DNA from: Sipunculus nudus
Lineage: Eukaryota; Annelida; Sipuncula; Golfingiida; Sipunculidae
Assembly: GCA_026874595.1 (NCBI GenBank)
Contig: CM049316.1
Span: 33,799,339-33,863,338, forward strand
DNA length: 64,000 nt
Reading direction: 5' to 3'
Below are positions 1 to 10,931 of this stretch, one piece after another. Below the pieces are notes generated by a model that saw only the letters and a list, made by a program, of their open reading frames with translations, had not been told where the DNA came from and searched no databases. The position numbers and the translations under genes were made by a program. Numbering within the stretch: position 1 is the stretch's first letter; each line of letters begins with the position of its first letter.

Positions 1-2266
1 CAAGTAATTGTACTTGTAATTTATTACATTTTGAAATCCTGAAAAGTAATTGTACTTGTAACCGATTACTTTTGAAAAGTAATTGTTTCAACAATTATTT
101 TCAATTACTCTAAGTTCTTTTGTTTTTCTCAGGGATAATAACATCAAATTGTCCATGGTATTAAGGCATAACTCTCTGCCAACTTGTAGTACTGAACAGC
201 TCACTTTAAGGTCAATTGGTTGTTTGTGTGACTTAGAATTTTGAAGAGCTATTACTAAAACAGATCTGCTCATGGATCTGCTCTTACTGCTATGCAGTGA
301 AGAATTTTTAACCTGCTAATCTGAATTATCAAACATGGATCAAGACACCCGCTCTGTGGTATAGGACCACTTCACCAGACAACTAGCTACTGGTCAGTCG
401 CCTCTGAAGGCTAAGTGCTAGCACTATCACAAACCCTACCGTTTCTCGAAGTCTGCAACAACAAACTTGCTCAAACATCAGGAGGGTAAGCTTTCACGAT
501 CTATGTCTTTCATTTTCACTAAGGGGCTTCGTTGGTAGCTTGTTATTTCGAAGAGAAATATATCAACGTTTTACCGCCATTGTATTTACCAGAATGATGT
601 ATACTTTCAAAATAACAAATGCAGTGGCATGGACTATAGGTATTAAATATTTAATTGAATTATTGAATAGAACTGGTACCATATGATATTATATAATTCT
701 CATTTATTATGTATGGTATATATCACGGATGGGGTAAAATGTGAGGGTAATATAAAATTACAGCATTCAAAGTAATGCATTGTTGAAGATATAAAAAAAT
801 GTTTATAGTTTCTTAGTACACAAAGCTCATATTACTATAGAACTATTACTTCACATGCCCTGCTAGGTGGCCAGATAATGCAGGTCTGATTTGTTATAAG
901 CCTGTTATTACCTGGTCTACAACTGACTGTCAGGACACAAGTTTGCAAGTTAGATACTAGGGAACTAGTGCATGGTGCCGATTAATTTACTGAATAGATC
1001 AGTTCACAAACAGAGATTACCAACTGTCTATCCTTCGATCACTAAGTTAAGTCTTAATTAGTGATTGCCCATGCACAGGGGTGCTCATCATGCAGCGAGG
1101 CTTTACTATGTTATTATGAGGCTCAGTTCAATGGACAAACATGAGGTAATGGTAGTAAGTACGAATAATAAGAGTATTTCAGCTTTTTTCAAGGAATAGA
1201 AATAAACCCATTTATATCAGCTGAAATAGTAATAATAATCGCAACAGAAGGCAAAGTAAATATTTAAAGTAATACATGTACACTTATTTTCTATTCCCTC
1301 TTAGGTCATTAAGTAGATGAGCAAATATTGCTTAACAGGCTTTGTTCTGTTCCAGTGATCGCCTATATATGATGTACCGATTGTTAAGGCAAATTAATAT
1401 ACAAATGATAACTATTGGTGCAAATTGCATGAGAATATGGAATGCAGGTATCAGTCCAATCTACCAAATCAACTCTATTTGGCTCTTGATGACTAAAACA
1501 TCCATACATATAGGGATAGATAGAGATAGTATATTACAAATCATATATTTACAGGAAAGTTGTTAATTTAGATGACCATTCAATCGTTTGATAATTAATG
1601 CTGATTTTTAATAACTTGAAAATACCCTTGCACCAATGTTTGACAGATAGTATTGTAATGTAACATTTTTGTAATAATTAAGTAAATTTTAAAAATGTCT
1701 CATTACAAATTAATTTGCTATTAAGTTAAGTAATATAGTAATAAATGTCACTTAAAAGTAATAGATGAGAAACTGTGGGATAGTAAATTAGTAATAGCAA
1801 TAGCAATATAATAACGGTGATATAATAACTAGCAGTAATATTTATATAACACATTGAACGAAACCCAACCCTGATGAGTATGTTCACATTTTTTTCAGAC
1901 TAAACACCCAGGAGTCAGCATGAGCAGAATATTGCCTATACTAAACATATGTGTAATGATTTTGGAAAGACTCATGTATAAAGTGCATTCAGCACTGTGT
2001 GATACATTTTTTTTATCAGATTTTAATATGTGTGTTTATTGGAAATAAACAATATACTACAGTTGTTTGTTGTCACTATCTCAATGTAAATACCCTGAAT
2101 GCACAAAAGTAATTGTAAAAGTAATTTTAATCACTTTAAAAGGTATTTGTAATTGTAATCGATTACTTTTTTGAAAACACTAAAGTAATTGTAATTGCAA
2201 TCGATTATTTTTAAAAGTAATTGTATTTGTAATCGATTATTTTAAAAGTATTTCGACCCAACCCTG
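1..2266. mobile_element. hAT-like DNA transposon relic, left end outside the window
   Basis: Both ends carry clusters of the subterminal motif AAGTAATTGTA / GTAATCGATTAC (1-95 and 2105-2250), a layout typical of hAT elements, and the right end finishes in CCCAACCCTG at 2257-2266. Between them, at 356-485 on the plus strand, a frame resembles a BED zinc finger (see separate entry), which is the usual N-terminal domain of hAT transposases. The rest of the interior is AT-rich with no long reading frame, so the copy is dead. The matching left terminus (expected to start CAGGGTTGGG) is not in the window. The hAT assignment is inferred from termini plus the BED remnant. Confidence 0.55.
356..485 (+). 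pseudogene. Broken BED zinc-finger segment of a hAT transposase
   Basis: In the frame starting at 356 the translation reads like a BED finger: an HF pair after a V-V/W position, then AKC at 410-418, then SATTNLLKHQEG at about 450-485. That last stretch matches the conserved T-[ST]-N-L-x-x-H block of BED fingers. Two in-frame TAG stops (at 362 and 419) and loss of the second zinc cysteine show that it is not functional. A GGTAAG donor-like sequence follows directly at 484-489. Confidence 0.5.
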
Positions 2267-2465
2267 GTAGTACTAGTATTAGCAGTCACAGTGGTGGTAA
2301 TGGTAGTTTTGTGGTGATGATGATGATTTTTATGGTGTTACGGGTGACAAGGCGGCTGTAGCGGTGGTCGTTAGAGATGCATTTAGTAAAATATAATTAA
2401 AAAATGTTCAATACCTTAAAAAAAAAGAATATCGCATACTCAGCAATTCATGCAATAAAGGTAAC

Positions 2466-3535
2466 TAGATGCTCCCGTGGAAAATCCACGGTTCTGTGAG
2501 ATAAATAGTTCTGCAACAAATTGGTAGGGACTAAATGTCGAATATTTTAATCCTGCCAACCGCAAGGACTTTTTCACTATATGATACAAAAATTACTTGT
2601 GCAAGAATACTCTAGAAAACCCCTTCCCCCATAAAAAGTCAGCAAAGAATGGCAAATTATGCTATTCAACAAATCAAAAAAAGAAATACGTGTTGGAAAA
2701 AGACGTGAGGCGTATATAGGGTCTACGAATTATGAGTGAGACCTGTTAATTAAAAACAACATGAGTAGCACATCATCATTGGTGTAGTAATGAAAATATA
2801 ATATTTATTGAATGCATATAGAAGCCCTATACTGTGAATATAATTTGAAGAAATTACATGACTATAGCAAAGAGAAAGTTTAAGAAAAATACTTTCTATA
2901 ATCTTAAGCAACACATCATCATTGCTGGAGTAATGAAAATATAATATTCAATGAATTCACATAGAAGCCCTATACTGTGAAAATAATTTGAAGAAATTAC
3001 ATCACTATAGCAAAGTTAAAGTTTAAGAAAGATACTTTGTATAATATGTAGCTCAGAGGAAATCACGGAAAATCTTTAAGTTGTCAGTTGATTGTAATCT
3101 TAAGCATGGTAGCAGACACATGTATGAAGGTGAAGTCTATTGCAAATGCAAAATTGCCAAGTAGAGCTGCCAAAGTGAAAAGATAGATAAATAGATTCCA
3201 ACAGGATTAACTATTTGTCCTGATCAATGCTCACTGACCTGGAATAAGAAGGTGTGGTCGAAAACTAACAATGCCCCCAGATGAAAGGTAGAAAACATCT
3301 TTCGGTGGAAGTCATTGGCAAAAAATGAGTGGTTCTTTGTATTTGTTTTTCCACTTGCCAGATGAAACCGATTAGCATGACCGTGTTTATACATGAAAAG
3401 TGTACAATCGAACACATGACTGATAAGAAGATTCTGGTGGAGGTTTGTAGGCTCTGACTGCTATGCGTAGAGGACCATGAAGCACAAAAATAGGGGCACA
3501 TATGCATGGGGTAATATTTAAATTATTAGTTCTGA
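2466..3535. repeat. Dispersed repeat, copy 1 of 2 (other copy about 23,985-25,680)
   Basis: Starts with a short hairpin (CCCGTGG...CCACGG, about 2473-2493) and matches the second copy in the same order over several blocks: the hairpin, a block containing GCAAATTATGCTATTCA, a block ending in AATTTGAAGAAATTACAT, and a 3' block with CATGACTGATAAGAAGATT and GTAGGCTCTGACTGC. No coding potential is seen. It contains a tandem duplication (2766-3048). It is probably a non-autonomous transposon, but no clean terminal repeats or target duplication could be fixed. Confidence 0.5.
2766..3048. repeat. Two-copy tandem duplication of about 140 bp
   Basis: The segment beginning at GCACATCATCATTGGTG (about 2767) and running through AGAAGCCCTATACTGTGA and AATTTGAAGAAATTACAT is repeated directly from about 2910 with a few percent divergence. 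The single-copy version at about 24,610-24,670 suggests the duplication is private to this copy. Confidence 0.75.
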
Positions 3536-3539
3536 AGCT

Positions 3540-4610
3540 GGTTAGGAAATAATCCCGCAGAAGAAATCAAACGTGTCCTAGAAGAGCACAACGATGATAC
3601 GTTTTTAGAATTTGGAGAATCAAATCAGAACGGAAGCAGGTAAACCATTGCCTAAAAAAAACTGCGTAGTAATTATATGGATATTTTGATATATACGGAA
3701 ATCGCATGATCTGGTTTGACTTTTTAATGACAAATCTAAAATTACAATCTTTGAAAATAATTTGACATCAGTGGAATATTTTAGTTACTGTACGGGGCAT
3801 AGTTGTTAGAGTATCACATTTTGCAGGTAGAGTGAGCTGATACGCAGAATTTCCTGGGCGTTGACGGCTACGAGTTGACATAGGGTATAATAGTTAGAAC
3901 TATGCATTCAATGTATTTAAAGGACAGAAATTGTTTCTATACTACTTTGATAACCAGTGAATCAGAGAAAAAGCATCAGCATTGTGCAAAACAGCAGTGG
4001 ACAATTACTGTTTCTAATGCTGAACATGTCACATCAGTCATAAAATAATAACCAAAATCCTCAGAGTAAACATACTAAGAGAACAAAAATATAAAATAAT
4101 ACATTGTTATTATACTGTTGCAGGTGCCATTCCACAACATAGGCTTTCTTTGGAGCACTTTGTTCATTTGATTTGAGTGGTGTGTTATTTGTTATGTTAT
4201 ATAGTGTATGCTAATTTATATCATAAATCAGTGTGTATTAAGTATTTTAGGTGATAGAAGCAATATGAATATAGAATAATGCAGAGACACTCGTTAGGAG
4301 AGAAATAAATAGATTTTTAGCAGGCGCACATGTAATACGACCAAAATCATAACGGCGAAATAAATATTTCGTTCAAAATGAAAAAGTATACAGAAATCCA
4401 CTGTTAACACGTTCTGTCAACAAGGACACAAGCAACGAAAACTCAAAATATTTTCAATGTTTGTATAATTGGTCAAATTTTCGATAACGTTTCCCTTCTC
4501 CAAACGGTTGATCTGAAAATAGCAACAAATTTGTTTAGCTTCTAGATGGATGATAAGTGAGCCACCGGATAGGATTGAATGCCTTTAATAATTCAATTAC
4601 GAGCAGGTTC
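3540..4610. other. AT-rich stretch with no gene seen
   Basis: Only short frames in all six readings and no recognisable motif or repeat family. Confidence 0.5.
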
Positions 4611-4632
4611 GGGGGGGGGGGGGGGGGGGGGG
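4611..4632. repeat. Poly-G tract (G22)
   Basis: Uninterrupted run of 22 G. A short minus-strand frame across it encodes a proline run, which is an artefact of the homopolymer. Confidence 0.95.
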
Positions 4633-5079
4633 TCGCTGATTAAAAGTATAAGCGCAACCGAGCAAGAATGGATAGGAAGTAGCCTTGATTTTGGAGCTTA
4701 AGGTCCCCGGTACAAACTCCGCCAGAGCCTCAATGATAGAATGACGAATTATCGCTTGAACCTTAGAGGTTTGCTCTAACGTCTCAACGACAGGTTTTGG
4801 CTTTTGTATCATCACTAGCGCCCTTTTTATAAAGCCTGAAATACAGAAGGCTTAATAATAATTTTATATTGATCATTCTTATCAGATGGAGATTTCATCA
4901 TCATTTAATAGACAATGCCAACAACAGGCCATGGACCTATACTTAAAATAAAATTAAAAGAGACCTGGTCCTCAGGAAGATGCAGGGGCATTTTTACGAT
5001 TGTGGGTGGCTTCCCACGGTTGCAGGTCTTATCTTGTATCTTTCGTATTACTCTGGTAGCCAAAGGTCAACTTTCTGCT

Positions 5080-6505
5080 AACCTTGTTTATGATCTTAAG
5101 TTTTCACTTTGTGGATATTGTTTGCCTACATATCAGGTGTGAAAAATATACGGTTAGGCCGGCGTTAGCCTTGGGCAATATTAGCTAATTAACATAATAC
5201 AAAACGGCGCCTTGATTTTACTTACATCACAAAAATACAATAATTATCTTGGTATTTGACACAGAGGGTCAACCAATACGTGGATTTTAGGGTATGAGGA
5301 TCCAGAGAAATCATTTGCGATATTATGTATCCATAATGAACACTATTTTAAAACTGCTCCCCCATAATTTGTCATATTTTCCTAAAGATGTAAATTTAAT
5401 GGTTCTGTAAGGATACCATATTCAAAATTATTGCCATTGCCATTAACTTTTATCTAAAAAAGTATTTTTTTAATATAAACTGAAGTGTTAGTCTTTAGTT
5501 GACTTTTTAGTCTTTTTGCCTGCACAAGAATGTCAGTGTAGGTAACGCCATCTACAACTTAAAATCACACTCAAGTCCAAAAACCAATATGATGTAGATG
5601 GTAGCCTGCAGCCATAACTAAGCTATTTTTAAAGGCAAATATATTATAGTCAGACAGATAAAATTATTACAGTTCCGATCTACCAAATTGTTATTCTGTC
5701 AAAATGTCATTTTGATTCGTCATTCGTTCCCGCACTTAAAAGTTTTGATTAAGTTGTAAATATATTAAAAATCCAAAATCGTAGACAACTCCTTAATGCA
5801 CGTTCCGCTTTTATTTGTTTAATCATAAAGGTCATATGCAGGTACCTCAAAGGTAAATATTCACATATACTCTATAACAACTGTTGTTTAGCACATTTGG
5901 TCAACTACATCTATACCCAAGCGTTTAGTTAGTCCTTTTATTACAAATTATAAAAATGAAATAGGCAGAATACGGAGTAATCCACGTATAAAAAAAAAAC
6001 TGTAGGTCAAAATAGTTCAGTGAAGCCTGTCTAGTAAGACCATCAGTCTAATAAAACCACCTTAGTGTTAGGACCACCTTAGAGTGAACCGAAGCTTTCA
6101 CATTGGTCGTAACTGACCTGTCTAGTAAGGCAACCTGTAATTAAGACCACTTTTGGCCCACGAGTGTCTTATTGAACAGGTTGCACTGTATATTCATGAT
6201 GTACACGTTTTTTCAATTAGCTTGACAAACATTTTGAAGTGGTCATTGCGACCAACACAATACTTGTCATGAATTATGTTGGTAAGAATACCCCAGAATT
6301 ATTGTTTAAGATGAACCTCTATGTAAAAATTTCAGTTACTTGTGGCATTTATGCAATTTGGTATTTTTGGCGGCCATTTTAATTTATGCTTATAAGCTAA
6401 AATTGCCCAAGGCTGACCGCAGCCAACCACAATATTTTTCACACCCACTATACTGGCTAACAAAATCCACAAAGAAAAACTCAAAGACCATTTAACAAGG
6501 TTTAT
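5080..6505. repeat. Long imperfect inverted repeat (foldback-type element)
   Basis: The left arm (about 5080-5250) and the reverse complement of the right arm (about 6300-6501) align over roughly 130-190 bp. Both contain ACCTTGTT, CTTTGTGGAT, GGTGTGAAAAATAT, GCCTTGGGCAAT and ACAATAATT in the same order. The interior is AT-rich and non-coding apart from a nested MITE at 6018-6188. This is the structure of a non-autonomous DNA transposon with long terminal inverted repeats. Superfamily and target duplication were not resolved. Confidence 0.6.
6018..6188. mobile_element. Small pogo/Tigger-like MITE
   Basis: The 171-bp segment has inverted ends: left CAGTGAAGCCTGTCTAGTA and right (reverse complement) CAGTGCAACCTGTTCAATA. 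Both are followed by AAGAC. A TA follows the right end (6189-6190). Termini of the form CAGTGNAACCT with TA target sites are typical of pogo/Tigger-type mariner elements. A related single end with ACTGTA is at about 20,660-20,668. Confidence 0.5.
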
Positions 6506-6912
6506 TCCAGTGGCGGCTGGACTTTATTCCTCTTGTAAAGGCAATGGCACTTTGATTGTCAAGGTGGTGTTGTTGCTTGTGTTGAATATGAAGGGAATAA
6601 CGTTTATGTTGGCTTTTCTGTTGTTAGTATTAGCGGTGATGATTATTAATCGGTGAACGTGGTGGCAGAAGCGAATCCAGAGGGAGAGGTCCATGGCTAA
6701 AACCCTCCTACCCCTTTTCAACCGCCGCCAATTTTTCAAAGGGTTTCAAACTAATTTTTGTAACCTAGATCCCCCCTTTTTTTCCGGACCTCAGGGCTTT
6801 TTTTTTTTATTCCCCCGTTCCTAAATCCTCGATCCGCCCCTGGGTGGTGTTCGTTGCGATGAGGTTGGTGGTTGCAGTACACAGAGAGAACAAAGAGAAG
6901 ACCCTTATCAAT

Positions 6913-6918
6913 TTTATT
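6913..6918 (-). terminator. Poly(A) signal of the serine protease gene
   Basis: AATAAA on the minus strand, about 10 nt beyond the stop codon (6928-6930). It implies a very short 3' UTR, common for secreted digestive enzymes. Confidence 0.7.
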
Positions 6919-6927
6919 TCGAGGTTT

Positions 6928-7086
6928 TCAGTTACTGTCAATCCATGAACGGAAGGTACTGACACGGGCGTACACGTTGGGGAACTCTGTCATGCAGCTG
7001 CTGTCGATACTGCCAACCACCCATGACGTAACACCAACGACTAGGAAGCTGCCGTCCATGCAGTTCAGAGGGCCACCGGAATCACC
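6928..7086 (-). CDS. Protease exon 6 (Ser195 exon)
   Basis: Starts in phase 0 after a TATTACAG acceptor. Encodes residues 233-284: GDSGGPLNC with the catalytic serine, the SWVVG substrate-binding strand (Val at position 216), Cys220, NVYARV and the C-terminal helix ending SWIDSN, then TGA. Confidence 0.94.
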   Translation of the reverse strand, partial: GDSGGPLNCMDGSFLVVGVTSWVVGSIDSSCMTEFPNVYARVSTFRSWIDSN

Positions 7087-9322
7087 CTGTAATATAGAAG
7101 CAAATCAAAAAGACACATCAAGTCACTTTAAGGTAGATACTCAGTGACAAAGATATGTCAAGTTACATTAAGGTCTATTCAAAGATATTATGATTTAAAC
7201 TGTTTTTGTTCAGTGACCATCATATATATAAATGTTGTGTTTTCAGGATATATATTGAGTTTTCGACATTGCAATTCCAAATGTGCTGAAGAGAAACTGT
7301 TTTCGCGAAGATTTTTCCAGATTTTAAAGGTCTCGGTGTTTAACTGGACTCGGAAGCCTTTTTCCTGTGTGTGTGTGTGTGTATACATATAATATCATTC
7401 AATCTTTGTGGTCAATAGAAACATATTCTGATTTGGATCGGACCTGTAATATTCGACATCTTTATATTTAAAATGATTGACACGCCTCATAAACATTTTA
7501 AAAGCCTATAGGTGTGAATAATTGCTGGTCTCTTTGTTAAAGCATACAAAACAGAATATAAAAGTCACGTGACAAGTACCTGGCAAGCTCCTTGATTGCC
7601 GTTACCATGGACACAGATGTGTTGATCAAGGACGTTCTCCCGAAGATTTATTGGCATCCGGTTTCTACATTCCGCGTTTGTCAATGCATCAATCCTGACT
7701 TCTTGCAGTTGGTCGGGTATCGGACCATCATCTCCGTCTGAAAATGGAAAGTAATTTAGATGGTAAACGTCCCTTCACCCAATAGCTCTTTGGCACAGCC
7801 AGCGAAGCTGGAAACAATGTTAATAAAGCGTATATCCAGGGGCGCAACCAAAATTTACCGGGGAGGGGGGGGGGGGGGCGATGATGGACAGATTGCCGCA
7901 GAAGGCAAGGGGGTTCGGATGGGTGTGGGAAGCTGGAATGGGGCAATCAGCATATACCTACTAGCCAAGGAGTGTTCATTTTTATCATGAAACCAAGGCC
8001 CGTATAACATTTTTTTATTATTTGGAAAGTTATTATAATGGACAAACACTGTACATAAAAATTTCATTTTTTTTAATAATTTATAACTACAGACAGCTTG
8101 TAATTGTGATTATTTAAATCATCACCACATGCAAGTCAATACATTGCATCTAGAAACTACAGATATTTTATTGTAATTTTTGAACAAAATAAGTGTGTTG
8201 TCTGTATATATGATATATAATGACACAATTATATTTAGATCAGTTTATTTCAAAGAAATAATATTGCAACATTGCTTAGTAATGTACTATGTAAAATACA
8301 TGCTTGTAAGTTAATGTTGACAGTTCTCTGGTTTAGCACAGAGAGGAATAGATATGTACGATCACAGCCGTGTACTATATCATAAGGCAGCCGTTCTTAA
8401 GCAATAATGTTAGCTTGACACTTGATCATCCTACAGCTATCATAAAACCGCAGAAGAGAATATTAATAATTAAGTGTTAATAAATGATTAATTAAAACGC
8501 TTTTTTATTATGACCGTTTTCAGCACATCTTTCTTTCCTTTTTTTTTTTTTTTTTGCTGTATGGAAATATTTCTCATATACTGATAAGCCATCGCGCAGA
8601 CATGCATTTTTCCGTGGACGGACCTTTGATCTGTGTTATACAGAGCTTACTTGAACATTTCCTACTGAACGTCTTAAGACACGGTAGCGGCTTTCACTTA
8701 AAGCCTCTCTTTATTCCCCACTCCTTCAGATGTCAAAATTTGTAACAGCAACAAAACATTACTAAAGAAAATCAGTTTAATCACGTTCAATAAATTATCG
8801 AAATATATCGATATTTTAAAACTTTATCGCGATATACCGATGTGATATTATCACACATCCCTATTCCTTACTATTGAATGAAAAGTCGGATGGGGAGGGG
8901 GGCTCCTCAGCGGCACCCTATTGGCGAAGCCCCTGCCATGTGTGGGCCATGTTTAATACCTACATCTGGTGCAGGTCATGTAACAGCAACTTTCAATACA
9001 GGCTACTTACGAAGTCTACCCCAACCGGAAATCCAGCACTCGTTCCCGGCATAGTCTGGTCCCCCAGTGGGAGCAAGCGTAGCGTAAGCGATGGCGCCAC
9101 CTGCGTTGACGGCTGTGGCAAGGGCCATGGTTCCAACGTCGTTTGGAATACCAGGTCCAAAACGATCAAAGTCAGGGTGCTGGAAAGAGTTGATCGAAGT
9201 TGTGTTTATCTGTACTGTTGACTGCATTATGGACTCTATACATTGTCATGCCAACATATATAAACACCTCTCTACCCGTTCCCACTTATCTGATGAAGAA
9301 GCCTGTCATTCTTTCTCTTCAC

Positions 9323-9364
<42 letters not shown>

Positions 9365-10335
9365 AATATATAAATATATATATTTATATATTCATATATA
9401 GTTAGTCTGTAGTCGAAGTGAAGGTAAAGATTGACGCCTTTTAGATAGACAAAGATGTCTATCTAACAGGCGTCGATTTTACTGTTTACCTAACTATATA
9501 CAATATATATATTATTTAATATATAAACATCGTATATGTGTGCGTATCTATTAATGGAAACGACTTCTCAAAGGTTGGTCGTAATCTTCAGACATGAAAA
9601 TATGTGTTTTAAATAGCCATATACAAACTTGCTTTAGTGGAATGTCGGAGCTGAAACTCCGAGAACAAACAGTAAGGTTGCATTAGAGCAGGATTACACA
9701 TAGATAATAGGTTCACCCATTACCAAGGTTAAACCCATGATTAACCATTTTTATATTTTGTATATACCAAATTTTACATGTTTGTACTTATTTTATAAAT
9801 GGAGACATGGAAAAACAATAAATGGAGACATGGAACATTAGCCACAGCATTTCATTTGTATTCAGACACCTGGTGCCTGGAGTACCCTATTAACCAATCC
9901 ACCTATCGCATTATAAAGCCAAACCTTGGGGAAATAAAGAAAGTAAAAGTTATTTTTTTATTTATCCTGTATGTAATAGGCACATTACCTTGGACTATCT
10001 CAAAGACAAGGTCTATTATCTCGTAAGTCCAGCTGGCAACTTTCAGACAATAGATAAAGTCGTTCTCACGATATTTCCAACCCCACAGGCAAGTGGGCAA
10101 GTGTTATTGTCGAGCCGTGTTAAGTTTAAAAATCAAGTAAAATGACTAGACTAATTGTGACAATAGACCGTAGAAGCAACGCCCCCATAGATGTCAACTG
10201 ATCAACATTGAACAGCTACAAGACTCCATTCACACCGGTCGAAGGGAACGAGAACTAAAAAGCTTGAGTGATAAGCTAAACACAGCTAAGAAGGTGTCAA
10301 CAATTTACATTATTATTTTTTTCTAAATATGTATG

Positions 10336-10402
<67 letters not shown>

Positions 10403-10886
10403 TTTTGTATTTTGAATATCAATCTAAAAGAGTCTTAAGTTCGCAGGTCCTTCATTGAAAGATCTTTTGTAATTCATAAGCCTCCGTATCCTTATGGTTT
10501 TATAAGAACTATTTTAGACTAAATGAGCATGAAACGTATTTTATAGGTTGTGTAAATATAACATAATATCTACATATCAATTACTTTTTGACCTGGAAGA
10601 CATTGAAAGTGTACATAGTCAGTAAAATCACGATGAGACGTAAGCATCTGTTGAGTTGAGCAATCCGATTAGTAAAATCCGGAAGACGGATATAGTTGGT
10701 TACGTGAAAAAAACAAATCGCTTCAGAGATTCATTCAAGCCTAGTGAAGTGCGTTTGTTCAATAAGCATATGAAATGTTTTAATATTCATCTGTTCATCA
10801 TATGCTTAATAATTCACACAGTTTTATTTCTCTAAATTGAGCCATATATCAATTTGTTGACACCCTATTTTTTTATTGGCAATAAA

Positions 10887-10931
<45 letters not shown>

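Noticed and set aside
4597-4815. Proline-rich 72-codon minus-strand protein
   Set aside because: The proline run is the translation of a G22 tract; no other support.
9977-10100. An extra protease exon on the minus strand (frame with a GTAATG donor)
   Set aside because: Exons 3 and 4 join in frame without it, its residues do not match the fold, and no convincing acceptor is present.
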